Part shown: piece by piece, positions 30,478 through 39,145 of the stretch
Layout of the letters: each line of letters begins with the position of its first letter
Position numbering within the stretch: the stretch's first letter is position 1
Source: a virus
Length of the DNA stretch: 41,512 bases
Virus record (IMG/VR): IMGVR_UViG_3300037153_000256
Coordinates: 1 to 41,512 of that record
Direction: 5' to 3' (one strand)
Program-made: the position numbers and the translations under genes
The notes under the pieces: generated by a model
The model's database searches: none
What the model saw: only the letters and a program-made list of their open reading frames with translations
What the model was told of the DNA's origin: nothing

Positions 30478-30503
30478 ATAAAAAACCCGCCACAGGGGCG
30501 GGT
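30478..30503 (-). terminator. Rho-independent terminator within late operon
   Basis: On the minus strand ACCCGCC/GGCGGGT with a 5-nt loop and six Us (30485-30480). It lies between the 30531-30992 gene and the portal segment, dividing the late operon. Confidence 0.8.
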
Positions 30504-30530
30504 CAGGTTCGTGTAAAGGGATTAAACGAA

Positions 30531-30992
30531 CTATCGGTGCTTGCGCCGTGGTTTTGCGGTTTTTCGCGGTATTTTGCGGCGGGCCGCCGGTGCCTTGGCG
30601 CCGCTGGAGCGGGCGGCGGCGGGCGGCGCGGTGTCGGCGGTCACCAGCACGACCAGAAAGGTGCGGTCCTCGGACTGCTCGACCGGCTGGTCATTGGTGC
30701 CGGCCCTGATCTTCAGATAACGGATGGTGCGGGCGATGTCGGTATCGATGACGATCGCGCCGCCGGGGATCACCTCGACCTCCACCTCCTCGCCGTTCAT
30801 CCGGTACAGGTTGAAGTAGTCGATATTGTCAGCCGATATTTGGATCGTTGCTCTGCTGGAGGTCCAGTCGTCGGGGAAGATGAGGCTGACGAGATCACCA
30901 TCGCAGTCAACTACGGTTGAGAGCGCCTCGCCCGCGTTGATCACGGCCGGCATGGTGGAAAATACGCCTGTCTGCTTCACCGCGGTTGCCAT
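30531..30992 (-). CDS. Structural or head-associated hypothetical protein
   Basis: A 153-residue protein. Residues 1-115 are beta-rich (SLIFPDDWTSSRATIQISAD, YFNLYRMNGEEVEVEVIPGG) like a jelly-roll or Ig-like virion protein. The last 30 residues are very basic (RRKIPRKTAKPRRKHR) and could bind nucleic acid. The ATG has AGGAG. It is the gene after the HNH insertion. Role inferred. Confidence 0.65.
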   Translation of the reverse strand: MATAVKQTGVFSTMPAVINAGEALSTVVDCDGDLVSLIFPDDWTSSRATIQISADNIDYFNLYRMNGEEVEVEVIPGGAIVIDTDIARTIRYLKIRAGTNDQPVEQSEDRTFLVVLVTADTAPPAAARSSGAKAPAARRKIPRKTAKPRRKHR

Positions 30993-31001
30993 GGTGATCT
31001 C

Positions 31002-31499
31002 CTATTCGAAGCGGGCGAACTCGCCGTTGAGTTCGCGCGCCGCCCAGCAGTATGCGATGTGTGCTAATTCGGCCGTATCGTGACAACCGAGCCAAATTTT
31101 TTGACCATCTTTCCAGATACATGCGGCCCATCGACCGCTTTTGTCCCGAGACACGCCTTTGTAACCGGAGGTGTTATTTTTGTTCCGCCCTCTATTCGCT
31201 TGGTTTTGACTACCAGTCGCCTCGCGTAAGTTATCGATGCAATTGTTTAGCGGGTTGCCATCGCGGTGATCTATCTGGGCCTTTGGCCATGTCCCATGAA
31301 TATAAAACCATGCCAGCCAGGATGTCTGATATTTCCTACCATCGATGCCGATCATAAGAAATTCACGGTGATCATTGCGTCCTAGGTAGCCGGCCATTGA
31401 TCCTGCGGGCGCTCTGCGGGCAAGTGTTTCTTTCCATGTAAAAATGCCGGTCGTTGGATCGTAATCCAAAACCTGTCGCAACCGTTCCGCTGTGAGCAT
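31002..31499 (-). CDS. HNH homing endonuclease with AP2 domain
   Basis: A 165-residue protein. The first part (LRQVLDYDPTTGIFTWKETL, QIDHRDGNPLNNCIDNLREA, TGSQNQANR) is the HNH motif of phage free-standing endonucleases. The second part (NNTSGYKGVSRDKSGRWAAC, LGCHDTAELAHIAYCWAA) is an AP2-like DNA-binding domain. It starts one base after the TerL stop. Such enzymes spread into sequences lacking them and are frequent beside terminase genes. They may also assist DNA packaging in some phages. Confidence 0.9.
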   Translation of the reverse strand: MLTAERLRQVLDYDPTTGIFTWKETLARRAPAGSMAGYLGRNDHREFLMIGIDGRKYQTSWLAWFYIHGTWPKAQIDHRDGNPLNNCIDNLREATGSQNQANRGRNKNNTSGYKGVSRDKSGRWAACIWKDGQKIWLGCHDTAELAHIAYCWAARELNGEFARFE

Positions 31500-31500
31500 T

Positions 31501-33063
31501 TCACCATGATAACCAATCCCCTGGCTTTGTCACGTCGCGAAATAAAGTGTATCCACAGCCGGTTTCTTTCTCGCTCCGCTCCAGTGTGGGCACAAATGGG
31601 CGGCTCATACACGCGTAGCGTGCGCTGTCCGCGGCATGATCTTCACTATCTGTGATTAAATCTTCGAGGCGTTCTGGGTCGTGCTGTAAAAATGGAATGG
31701 TGCGAATGCTATCGACGCACGTCGCAAAGTACACCATCATCGCTCGGCCTTCGGCGTCCCCAACTAGGCGAGCCCTCATCATGTCCCAACCACCGATCGC
31801 ACCCTTGCGAGTAACGCGCGTATTGTCGGCGCGACGGAACCAGACCGTTCCACCTGATCCACTGGCGAGCCGTTCTGCGATTGATGGTCCGCCGTCCGAT
31901 GCGAAAGCGCTCGGGTCAAGCACGCCATATGAAATATTGTCTCCATGTGTTTCTTCCGAGCACGCGATGTTGTTGCCGACGAGATTTGCCGTCATCTTCA
32001 GCCCGACGTTGGGCTGACCCTTACGCATTCCATACCACTCTCTGTAACAGACCATACATCCGCGTGGGAGAATGCGTGTGCCGTCCTCTTTGATCAGTGG
32101 ATAGTCGTCCTGCACGACCGCCCACCATTGAATGCTGAACGGTGACGCCGAGCCCCAATCCATTGAGCGAAACCGCATCCATTGGCCGGGGACCGGGAAC
32201 GGATCGATGACGTGCCGCTTGTCCTCCCAGCAGTCGAAGAACGCGCCGAGCGTGACCGACCAGTCGCCGTCGAGCCAGGCACGCACGAGCTCCGAGCTGC
32301 CCGAACCGCGCAGGCGTTGCTTGTAGGCCTCGATGTCGATGTGCTGGTTGTTGTCGACCCGCGACGGGATGAAGATGCGTTCCAGATGCGTCAGTGGGTC
32401 GATGATGATCTGGTTCCCACGGGGAGCAGGATCGATATAGCGCGCCTTGACCCAGTGATGACCGCAGCCACCCGGATTGCCGGTTGCTCGCATCCCAGGA
32501 GGAACGCCAGCGCCCGATCGGAGGGTGGCCATGAGCTTGAGTATAGGGGCAGGGCTTGGAAAGTTTCCGATCTCCTCCACATATAGCCGGGTGTAGCTGT
32601 GTCCTTGGTACATGTCGGCATCGGCGTCACGCTCCAGATAGGCGAAGCGCAGGCGCGCGCCTTCAGGGCCGCGCCACATGTGCTCGACCTCGTTATATTT
32701 CCAGCCGATCGGCGCATAGATTTGCTTTGAGCGCTCGATCGTTTCCACCAATTCAGTGCGACTACGCCGCACCATCAAGCCGATCGCGTTCTCGCCGTAG
32801 CGGTTGGCGTGCGACAGCCACTCACCCAGCACGCCATCGGTCTTGCCGCCGCCTCTAGCGCCGCCGAAGAAGATTTCGAACACGGGACATTCCAGCAGCG
32901 CCCACTGCGCGCGGTTGAGGCCGGGCGACCAGACTATTGAGGTTTGGTCGGAGGCAGCAGCGGTAGCATCGGCACGTCGACGTTGGGCTGCTGCAGTGGC
33001 TGCTGCGGCAGTTGCTGCGGCTTGCGCGGCGCGTGTTCGATCGTTTTGTACTTTTCGAGCCAT
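31501..33063 (-). CDS. terL: Terminase large subunit
   Basis: A 520-residue protein. After an Ala/Arg-rich leader comes Walker A GGARGGGKT (67-75), a likely Walker B with catalytic acid LYVEEIG (about 160-166), the coupling region TGNPGGCGHHW, and a C-terminal nuclease (FRSMDWGSASPFS, YGVLDPSAF, EDHAADSARYACMS). This is a motor ATPase and endonuclease that packages DNA through the portal. The only plausible start is the ATG at 33063, which overlaps terS by 130 nt; no other start codon precedes the conserved part. Confidence 0.93.
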   Translation of the reverse strand: MARKVQNDRTRAAQAAATAAAATAAAQRRRADATAAASDQTSIVWSPGLNRAQWALLECPVFEIFFGGARGGGKTDGVLGEWLSHANRYGENAIGLMVRRSRTELVETIERSKQIYAPIGWKYNEVEHMWRGPEGARLRFAYLERDADADMYQGHSYTRLYVEEIGNFPSPAPILKLMATLRSGAGVPPGMRATGNPGGCGHHWVKARYIDPAPRGNQIIIDPLTHLERIFIPSRVDNNQHIDIEAYKQRLRGSGSSELVRAWLDGDWSVTLGAFFDCWEDKRHVIDPFPVPGQWMRFRSMDWGSASPFSIQWWAVVQDDYPLIKEDGTRILPRGCMVCYREWYGMRKGQPNVGLKMTANLVGNNIACSEETHGDNISYGVLDPSAFASDGGPSIAERLASGSGGTVWFRRADNTRVTRKGAIGGWDMMRARLVGDAEGRAMMVYFATCVDSIRTIPFLQHDPERLEDLITDSEDHAADSARYACMSRPFVPTLERSEKETGCGYTLFRDVTKPGDWLSW

Positions 33064-33323
33064 TCGTTTTTCGTCAGTAGTGGCGGCACCTCGACCACGT
33101 AGTTGTGGGTGAGCTCGCCGGTGACGTTGGTCTGCGACAGGTCGGGAATGATCTTGCGCAGCAGGATGTCGATGGCGCGCACCTGCGCCATGGTGAGCAC
33201 GCGCTTGCCGTCGACGTGCTGCTGTAGTTGGCGCACGAGACGCTTGGCCTTGATGGTATCGCGCACTGCTTGGGGATTGACGCGGGCCTTGCCGTTGGGT
33301 CGGCCCTGCGACGCTCTTGGCAT
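32934..33323 (-). CDS. terS: Terminase small subunit candidate
   Basis: A 129-residue protein. The basic N-terminus (PRASQGRPNGKARVNPQAVR) with a helical core (KRLVRQLQQHVDGKRVLTMA, VRAIDILLRKIIPDLSQ) is the style of small phage terminases. The C-terminus is Pro/Gln-rich and overlaps the start of terL. TerS recognises the packaging site and regulates TerL. The assignment rests on position and fold style; no HTH pattern is certain. Confidence 0.75.
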   Translation of the reverse strand: MPRASQGRPNGKARVNPQAVRDTIKAKRLVRQLQQHVDGKRVLTMAQVRAIDILLRKIIPDLSQTNVTGELTHNYVVEVPPLLTKNEWLEKYKTIEHAPRKPQQLPQQPLQQPNVDVPMLPLLPPTKPQ

Positions 33324-33350
33324 TGTTACGCTCCGTTACAAAGCCGTGAT

Positions 33351-34202
33351 CTACCCGCCGAGGCCGGCGTCGGGCGTCGCGCCGGGGTCGTGCCACCACT
33401 GCGCTGCGCCTGGCCAGCCATACGTGACAGGCTGTCCGAGGCCCGCCTGCAATTTGTTGGGCACGCCATATCCCACGCCGGTGCCGAGGCCGGTGCCGAT
33501 CGCCGGCATGGACTGCTCGCCGCTATTGCCGCCGCTAGGCGTGTATCCGGCAGGACCGCCCCAGCGCACGCCGCTCGATCGCGTGTCGATCAGTTGCCCG
33601 TTGCGCATGATCCAGCCTGGCCCCATGCCGAGCAGCCGCCAGTTGTTGGTCGAGGGCATTTGCGCATTGAAGGTGGCGATCGACGGCAGGGCCACGCCGC
33701 CCAGGCGCTGCGTCACCGTGTTGGCAGATGGCCCGCCTGGTCGCTGTGGTCCCATGCCCGGCACCTGCGTCGGCGTGCCGCTCTGGTTGAACACGTCTTG
33801 AATGGTGAAGAAGCCACCCTTGTCGCTCGGGTAGCTGTAGCCCTGACCGGCGTACTCTCCCGCCTCCCTGCCGTAGCGTGGTAGCAGGCTGCTGGCCAAT
33901 TGCGACATGCTGATGCCGGCGTCGGCCGCGACCGTGCGCGGGTCGTCAATCTTGTAGCCGCCGTACTGGTCAAAATACCTTGCCATATCCGCTGGCGGGC
34001 TGAACACGCCGCCTTGTCCGCCACCACCGCCGCCGGGCGTGGCCATGCCGACGCCGCCGCCGGAATAGAGCGGCACCTGCGGCTGCATGTAGTAGGCGAG
34101 GTCTTGATCCCACGAACCGTACTGACGCGGCTGCTGCGGCGGCGCCTGCGGCTGCTGCATCATGTCCATCAGGCTGTTGATCTGAGCGCCGGGACCGGGC
34201 AT
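33351..34202 (-). CDS. Gly/Pro/Gln-rich virion-like protein
   Basis: A 283-residue protein starting MPGPGAQINSLMDMMQQPQA. Low-complexity segments (GGGVGMATPGGGGGGQGGV) alternate with short ordered parts (SWDQDLAYYMQP, ARYFDQYGGYKIDDPRTVAA). A GAGGAGG site precedes the ATG. It belongs to a group of disordered proteins at the head of the late operon, perhaps virion-internal. Function unknown. Confidence 0.6.
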   Translation of the reverse strand: MPGPGAQINSLMDMMQQPQAPPQQPRQYGSWDQDLAYYMQPQVPLYSGGGVGMATPGGGGGGQGGVFSPPADMARYFDQYGGYKIDDPRTVAADAGISMSQLASSLLPRYGREAGEYAGQGYSYPSDKGGFFTIQDVFNQSGTPTQVPGMGPQRPGGPSANTVTQRLGGVALPSIATFNAQMPSTNNWRLLGMGPGWIMRNGQLIDTRSSGVRWGGPAGYTPSGGNSGEQSMPAIGTGLGTGVGYGVPNKLQAGLGQPVTYGWPGAAQWWHDPGATPDAGLGG

Positions 34203-34212
34203 GCGCGCCTCC

Positions 34213-37200
34213 TCAGTAGGGCCAGGAACCTGGCGGCTGCATCGTCGGATCGTAGAGCCGCCGATCCTCGATGTGGGTGTAGGGCGGCTGCTCGCGCAGG
34301 AAGCGCTCCCACGCCGCCGGATTGATGCGCAGCGGTGCCGCGCGCATCAGGTCGAGCAGGCCGCCGGGGCCATACATTGGATCATCGCCGAGCTCGGTTT
34401 GCACTCGCATCCTGCGACCCAGGCTCTCCCAGCGGCCGGGATAGTCCTGGGACTGCAGTTGCGGCCAATTGGCTTTGCCGCGCTGTGGCAAGTAGAACTG
34501 CGCATTCGGCACGACGGTGCCGCTCTCGTTGGGTACGAAGAGCTCGGGGCCCTCCTCGCCGACGATGTAGGGTTTGCCCTTCTTGGCCTTGCCGCCCTCG
34601 GCTAGACCGGGTGGCGGCTCCGAGGGTTGCCTGGCGGCGACGGCCTCATCAGATGGCAAAAACCCAGCGGTATCGAAACTGGAGGCGCCGCGCGCAGCGT
34701 CAACTCTGTTGCCAGCAACAAACCGGCCAGCAGTTGTGTCGTTCCATCCATGGCTGAAATCTCCGACCGCAATATCGTACTGATTATTGTCGGGATTTCT
34801 ACCCCCTCTGAATTCGCCGCCGGTGTCATCAACGCGGCCCCAAACATCATTCAAGGTATAGGTTTTGCCATCAATCGGGCTTGTATAGGTAATATCCCCG
34901 ACGAATACCCTCTGACCAAATTGATTGGGAGTACCAGCAAGCGAGACAACTTTTGCGCCGTTTCGAACATCATCGAGGGTCGTCAACGCATTTCCTCTCG
35001 ACCCGATCATGGGGCCTTCCGTGCCCTTCAGTCCGCTCGCGCCGGGGCCGTAGAATGTGAATATCTTATTGCCGACGACACTGCGGCCGGGTTGTCCGCC
35101 GAGGCTGTTGCCCTGTCTGGCGAGTTGGATCGCGGCCTGTTCATCGCGCGATGGTCCTCGCGCGCCGCGCGCTTCTGCCGTGCTGATGGGATTGAACATC
35201 GAGAGCAGGTTGAGCAGCGAGCCGGTGAGGCTCGGTTGCTCTACCTGCGCCGTGCGTTCGTCCTGTAGTGCCGGTGCCTCGCTCCGTTGTCCCGGCGTCG
35301 GTTGCGCGCCCTGCTGCTGTTGAGCGGGCGGTGCGCCGCCTTGCTCGGCGTCACGCTGCGCTCGATCCTGCTGTTCTTGGTTGCGCGCGTAATTCGGATC
35401 GGGCTTGCCGTCCGATGTTTGATATTTCCCCGTCATCGGATCGAAGCCCTGACGGATTTTAGCTGCGAGCTCGCGGAAGTTTCCGGTCGGTTGAATATGC
35501 GGGGGATCGCGTTCGCCAAGAACACGACCAACGCCGAACTTTGAACCGTTCTTGTCGATGAAATTCCAGACCGATCGGTTATCGCTCCGGTCATTACGAC
35601 TACCTGTCACATCCACCGCTCGGCCTAATCCGTAAGTTGTTCCTCCCGAGGTGCCGAAAACGCCACCGCCTCGGCCCTCCTGGGGAATGCGGCCGGTGCC
35701 GCCATGCCACGAACCTGTCTCCGAGGCTTTGACCTTTCCTTCTGTGATCGATTGCCGATAATTGTCGCGATAGGCCGCGCTGATCGACCAGTTGATGCCG
35801 TCCTTGTCCATTGCTTTGCCAATGGCTTCGAGGACGGTCTTGAAGTCGCGGTCGAGGCCACCAATGGCATATTGTTTTGTGTCCATGCCGAAGCGTTGCG
35901 CAGCGGCTGCATCTTTCCACGTGAAATCGCCGCCGCTGTCTTTCTTCTGGGACGTGCGGTCATAGACATCCGACAGATAACGATCGCCGGTGGTTGCTCC
36001 CTGCCACGGCGGCGCGTCGTAGGTGCCTTTGATGCCTCCTCCCAACTGCGGCGGCAGCGACGGAATGTCATCCGGTCGAGCAGGCGGCGGCTCTGTTGCG
36101 GGCGACCGTGCCGTCACTGGCGGTTGTCCCGGCAGATTGAAATCCCATGCCGTTTCGTAGTTCTGGTTTCCCACTGACGGATAGAACCCTGGCGGTGTTC
36201 CTGGCGGCGCGGGCGCGACGGCTGGCGGGAATGTGCCGGGCGGCAGGGTGGCCGCTTGTCGGCCGGGAATGGTGATGCCGGTCGAGCCGGTCTGCTGCTG
36301 GTTTGGTGCTGTCCATGTCGGCGGCGCCACGCTGATCGGCGGTGCGCTGCCGGGGGAGAGCATGTCGAGCAACGACGGCAGCGAGCGCACATCGGCCACG
36401 CCGCGCGGCGGCATGCCAGGCTGTTGCGACACGTCGGGTTGTTCAAGCGGAGGCGCGGCTTGCGGCTGCTCTGTCGGTGGAGGGGCTTGTGGCTGCTCGC
36501 GTGCCGGCGGTGCTTGCTGTGCCTCTTGCGGTGGCGGTGCCGGCGGTGCCTCTTGTGGTGGCGGTGCCTGCTGCGCTTGCTGCGGCTGTTGCTGCTCCGT
36601 GGGTGGCGGTGCCGGCGGCGCCTCCACCTCGGGCGACCGTGCCGTCACTGGCGGTGCCTCGTCCGGCGTCTTCGCGCCCCACTCGCCGAAACGCGAAGCA
36701 AACGTGTCCTGCTGCGTTGGCTGGTTGAGCTCCTCGAAGCGCGCCGTGGGCATGTACGGCGGCTGCGGAGTTTCCACCTCGATGATCTGCGGCGGCGCTG
36801 GTGGCGGGCCCGCCTCGTACAGGTCCTGATACACCTGATTGCTGATTGGCGGGCCGGCATCGTAGAGATCGGAGAAGTCCCGGCTCGGTGGTGCCTGCCA
36901 GTCGCCGAAGCGCGAGGCGAAGGTGTCGGTGGGCACTAGCGAGTCCTGCCGCCCCGCCTCCTGAAATTGAAAAGCGTCGGGGTTGAGTTGCGTGGCGTAG
37001 GGCGCAGCCGGATTTACAGCCCAATTAGAAATGGTATTGGCGAGATTGGATGCCCAATCATACGCACTGGGTGCGTTGGCAAAAGCATTAGGATTTTGAT
37101 TAACGACGTTGGCCCAAAACTGGGAACCCGCGCTTGGTAAATCTGTGCCGAGTGGTTGCTCACCATATTGCTCAGAAAGGGTATCGACATTTTGATAGCT

Positions 37201-38328
37201 CGTCGGCATGTCGTAGCCGTAGTCACTGGTGCGCGAGCTTTGCTGCGCGTAGTCTACGCCGCGCGTTCCGGTATCGAACACGCTCTGCTGCTGCTGCTGC
37301 TGCTGCGTCGATGCAGGCGCCTCCCCGTCCGGGGGCGCGACTGATACCGGCGGCGCTTCGCTGCGCTGGCTTTCATCCTGGGTGAGGTTTTGCATCGCCG
37401 CAGCGAGCGGGGCGAGGCCTTCCGGCTTGCTCTCGGTTTGCGTCGGTTGCGAGGTTTCTGCTTGCGGCTTGCCGCCGCCCTCCGGCTCGCTCGGCTGGTC
37501 GCTGGATGGCTGATCGCCAGACGGTGGGCCCTCCGAGTATTCCGGGTCGCCGCCACCGCGCCCTGCGCTCGGTGGTGCCGACAGTTGGTCCGTCAAGTCC
37601 GGTTCGTTGACGCTGGAGACGACGTTGCTCTTGCCGATGATGTCGCCAGACTTGGAACTGAAGGAAGAAATATCGCTGCTGCGACTGCTGCTGCTGCTGC
37701 TGCTGCTGCGGCCGCCGCCACCACCGGAAAACACGCCGCCACCGCTGCGGCCGCCGCCGCCGCCACCGCCACCACCACCGCCGCCGCCGTAGTCGCTCTC
37801 GCTTTCGCTGTCGGGCTGGCCGAACAGCGAGCCGCCCTGGTTGCTGCCGCCGACAGTTCCGCCGTACAGACCGCTGCCGCTGCCGTAGAAGCCGCCACCT
37901 CCACTGCTGCTGCCGCCTTGGTAGCCGGCGCCCTGGCCGCTGCCTTGGTCGCCTGCGCTGTAGGTTCCGAACGAGCCCCAGTCGCCGCCGCCGGTGGTGG
38001 CGCCTTGGTAGGGCGTATCGAAGGCGCGGCCGAGGTCGGTGTTGATGTTGTTGGGGTCCTGCACATTGCCGCTGGCGGCGTTGTAGGCGCTGAAGCTTCC
38101 CCAGTCGCCGCCGCCGGTCATTGCCTGGCCGGTGGCATCGAAGCCGCCCGAGCCCCACGCGCCGGTGTTAAAATCGCCGCCCGCGTTGAAGCCCGATGCG
38201 TCGTAGGTGCCCGAGCTCCCCCAGTCGCCGCCGCCGGTGGTGGCGCCGCTGCCGCCACTGTCGCCCGACGTGCTGCCGCCCCAGCAGCATCGCAGTGGCA
38301 CCCAATCATCGCGGATGATCATCCTCAT
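34213..38328 (-). CDS. 1371-residue low-complexity protein with M15 and double-psi-like regions
   Basis: Residues 1-760 are disordered, rich in Gly, Ser, Gln and Pro, with repeats of TGGGDWGSF and poly-Gly/poly-Ser. Around 790-960 is a D-Ala-D-Ala carboxypeptidase/M15-like region: SAAYRDNY, SWHGG, GRAVDVTG, FGVGRVLGERDPPHIQ, with an insertion between H and GRAVD. Around 1110-1200 is VSLAGTPNQFGQRVFVGDIT, then WGRVDDTGGEF, and DIAVGDFS, like 3D/RlpA barrels. At about 1256 is GEEGPELFVPNESGTVVPN, seen in phage tape-measure and ejection proteins. The combination suggests a virion-associated cell-wall enzyme. ATGA-coupled to the next gene upstream. Confidence 0.75.
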   Translation of the reverse strand: MRMIIRDDWVPLRCCWGGSTSGDSGGSGATTGGGDWGSSGTYDASGFNAGGDFNTGAWGSGGFDATGQAMTGGGDWGSFSAYNAASGNVQDPNNINTDLGRAFDTPYQGATTGGGDWGSFGTYSAGDQGSGQGAGYQGGSSSGGGGFYGSGSGLYGGTVGGSNQGGSLFGQPDSESESDYGGGGGGGGGGGGGRSGGGVFSGGGGGRSSSSSSSSRSSDISSFSSKSGDIIGKSNVVSSVNEPDLTDQLSAPPSAGRGGGDPEYSEGPPSGDQPSSDQPSEPEGGGKPQAETSQPTQTESKPEGLAPLAAAMQNLTQDESQRSEAPPVSVAPPDGEAPASTQQQQQQQSVFDTGTRGVDYAQQSSRTSDYGYDMPTSYQNVDTLSEQYGEQPLGTDLPSAGSQFWANVVNQNPNAFANAPSAYDWASNLANTISNWAVNPAAPYATQLNPDAFQFQEAGRQDSLVPTDTFASRFGDWQAPPSRDFSDLYDAGPPISNQVYQDLYEAGPPPAPPQIIEVETPQPPYMPTARFEELNQPTQQDTFASRFGEWGAKTPDEAPPVTARSPEVEAPPAPPPTEQQQPQQAQQAPPPQEAPPAPPPQEAQQAPPAREQPQAPPPTEQPQAAPPLEQPDVSQQPGMPPRGVADVRSLPSLLDMLSPGSAPPISVAPPTWTAPNQQQTGSTGITIPGRQAATLPPGTFPPAVAPAPPGTPPGFYPSVGNQNYETAWDFNLPGQPPVTARSPATEPPPARPDDIPSLPPQLGGGIKGTYDAPPWQGATTGDRYLSDVYDRTSQKKDSGGDFTWKDAAAAQRFGMDTKQYAIGGLDRDFKTVLEAIGKAMDKDGINWSISAAYRDNYRQSITEGKVKASETGSWHGGTGRIPQEGRGGGVFGTSGGTTYGLGRAVDVTGSRNDRSDNRSVWNFIDKNGSKFGVGRVLGERDPPHIQPTGNFRELAAKIRQGFDPMTGKYQTSDGKPDPNYARNQEQQDRAQRDAEQGGAPPAQQQQGAQPTPGQRSEAPALQDERTAQVEQPSLTGSLLNLLSMFNPISTAEARGARGPSRDEQAAIQLARQGNSLGGQPGRSVVGNKIFTFYGPGASGLKGTEGPMIGSRGNALTTLDDVRNGAKVVSLAGTPNQFGQRVFVGDITYTSPIDGKTYTLNDVWGRVDDTGGEFRGGRNPDNNQYDIAVGDFSHGWNDTTAGRFVAGNRVDAARGASSFDTAGFLPSDEAVAARQPSEPPPGLAEGGKAKKGKPYIVGEEGPELFVPNESGTVVPNAQFYLPQRGKANWPQLQSQDYPGRWESLGRRMRVQTELGDDPMYGPGGLLDLMRAAPLRINPAAWERFLREQPPYTHIEDRRLYDPTMQPPGSWPY

Positions 38329-38747
38329 GGTGAGCCCCGTCGAACCATGGTTTCTCGCAGATGATCAGGAACGTCGGTGAGCCACTTGGCGCGCCGCGTG
38401 CCACAGGAGTGCCAGCCATCGAGCACACGCAGCCAGCCATCGCGGCCCCATGCGATCAGGCGCTGGCAGTCGTTGTCGCGCGCCCATGCTTCGAGCTCGG
38501 GATGCATGAGCTTGAGCTCCTCGAGCCCGCCGCCTTGAAGCCATACGTTGCAGCTCTTCAGTCCGATCGGATGCCGGATGCATTCCGAGAGGATGACGGC
38601 GTTGTCGCTCGGCCACAGCATGGCGTGGCCGTGATAGATGCGCTCCCACACCTGCGCCATCGTGTGGGTGCGGCCGAACGAGGCGAGCGAGGCATCGAGC
38701 CATGGCCACACGCGATCGAATTGCTTGCGCGTGTTGTGCGGCCTCAT
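38325..38747 (-). CDS. GNAT-like phage protein
   Basis: A 140-residue protein starting MRPHNTRKQFDRVWPWLDAS. The segments TMAQVWERIYHGHAMLWPSD, NVWLQGGGLEELKLMHPELE and IAWGRDGWLRVLDGW are the pattern of phage GNAT-fold proteins of 130-150 residues near head genes. The start is the ATG at 38747 that overlaps the previous TGA; the upstream in-frame extension is shadow. It may act as a structural or assembly protein; acetyltransferase activity is unproven. Confidence 0.65.
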   Translation of the reverse strand: MRPHNTRKQFDRVWPWLDASLASFGRTHTMAQVWERIYHGHAMLWPSDNAVILSECIRHPIGLKSCNVWLQGGGLEELKLMHPELEAWARDNDCQRLIAWGRDGWLRVLDGWHSCGTRRAKWLTDVPDHLRETMVRRGSP

Positions 38748-39136
38748 GCGTAGCGCCGATTGCCGATCTGCAGGCCGCCCTGCGCGGGGGCATCGGGTTG
38801 ATCGGTGGGCGCGGGGGTTTCGCTGGCTGCCTCGCCCTCGGCCCCGGCATCGAAGCCTTCCTGCGTGCCGGCGAGGAAGGGATTGTCCTGGCGCTGGTAG
38901 ATGTCGCAATAGCCGTAGGCGCTGATGTCGCCGTCGACGGTGGCGCACTGGAAGGCGTTGTCGCCGCTGCTGCCGGTGAAATTTCCGCACAGCCCGCACG
39001 AGCGCTGCGGGTTGCCCATGCGGTAGTTGACGGCCTGCTGCGGCTGCTTGCCCTGGCCCTGTTCCGATTGTTCTTCGTCGGGAGTATCGGCGGGGCCCTC
39101 GGCCTGCTCCATTTGGGCGTCATAGGTATTGGCCAT
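38744..39136 (-). CDS. HiPIP-like four-cysteine protein
   Basis: A 130-residue protein. The acidic, disordered ends flank residues 47-80: CGLCGNFTGSSGDNAFQC, then ATVDGDISAYGYCDIYQ. The C-x2-C-x13-C-x12-C spacing with aromatic GYCxxY resembles high-potential iron-sulfur proteins (CxxC...C...GWCxxW). A [4Fe-4S] cluster or a structural metal is therefore possible. Placed among virion-like genes, it may be a virion protein. AGGAG precedes the ATG at 39136. Confidence 0.65.
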   Translation of the reverse strand: MANTYDAQMEQAEGPADTPDEEQSEQGQGKQPQQAVNYRMGNPQRSCGLCGNFTGSSGDNAFQCATVDGDISAYGYCDIYQRQDNPFLAGTQEGFDAGAEGEAASETPAPTDQPDAPAQGGLQIGNRRYA

Positions 39137-39145
39137 GGCTATCTC

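Noticed and set aside
37680-37800. Dense short triplet repeats resembling a microsatellite or CRISPR-like array
   Set aside because: They are Gly/Ser codon runs of the 1371-residue protein, without spacer-repeat structure.
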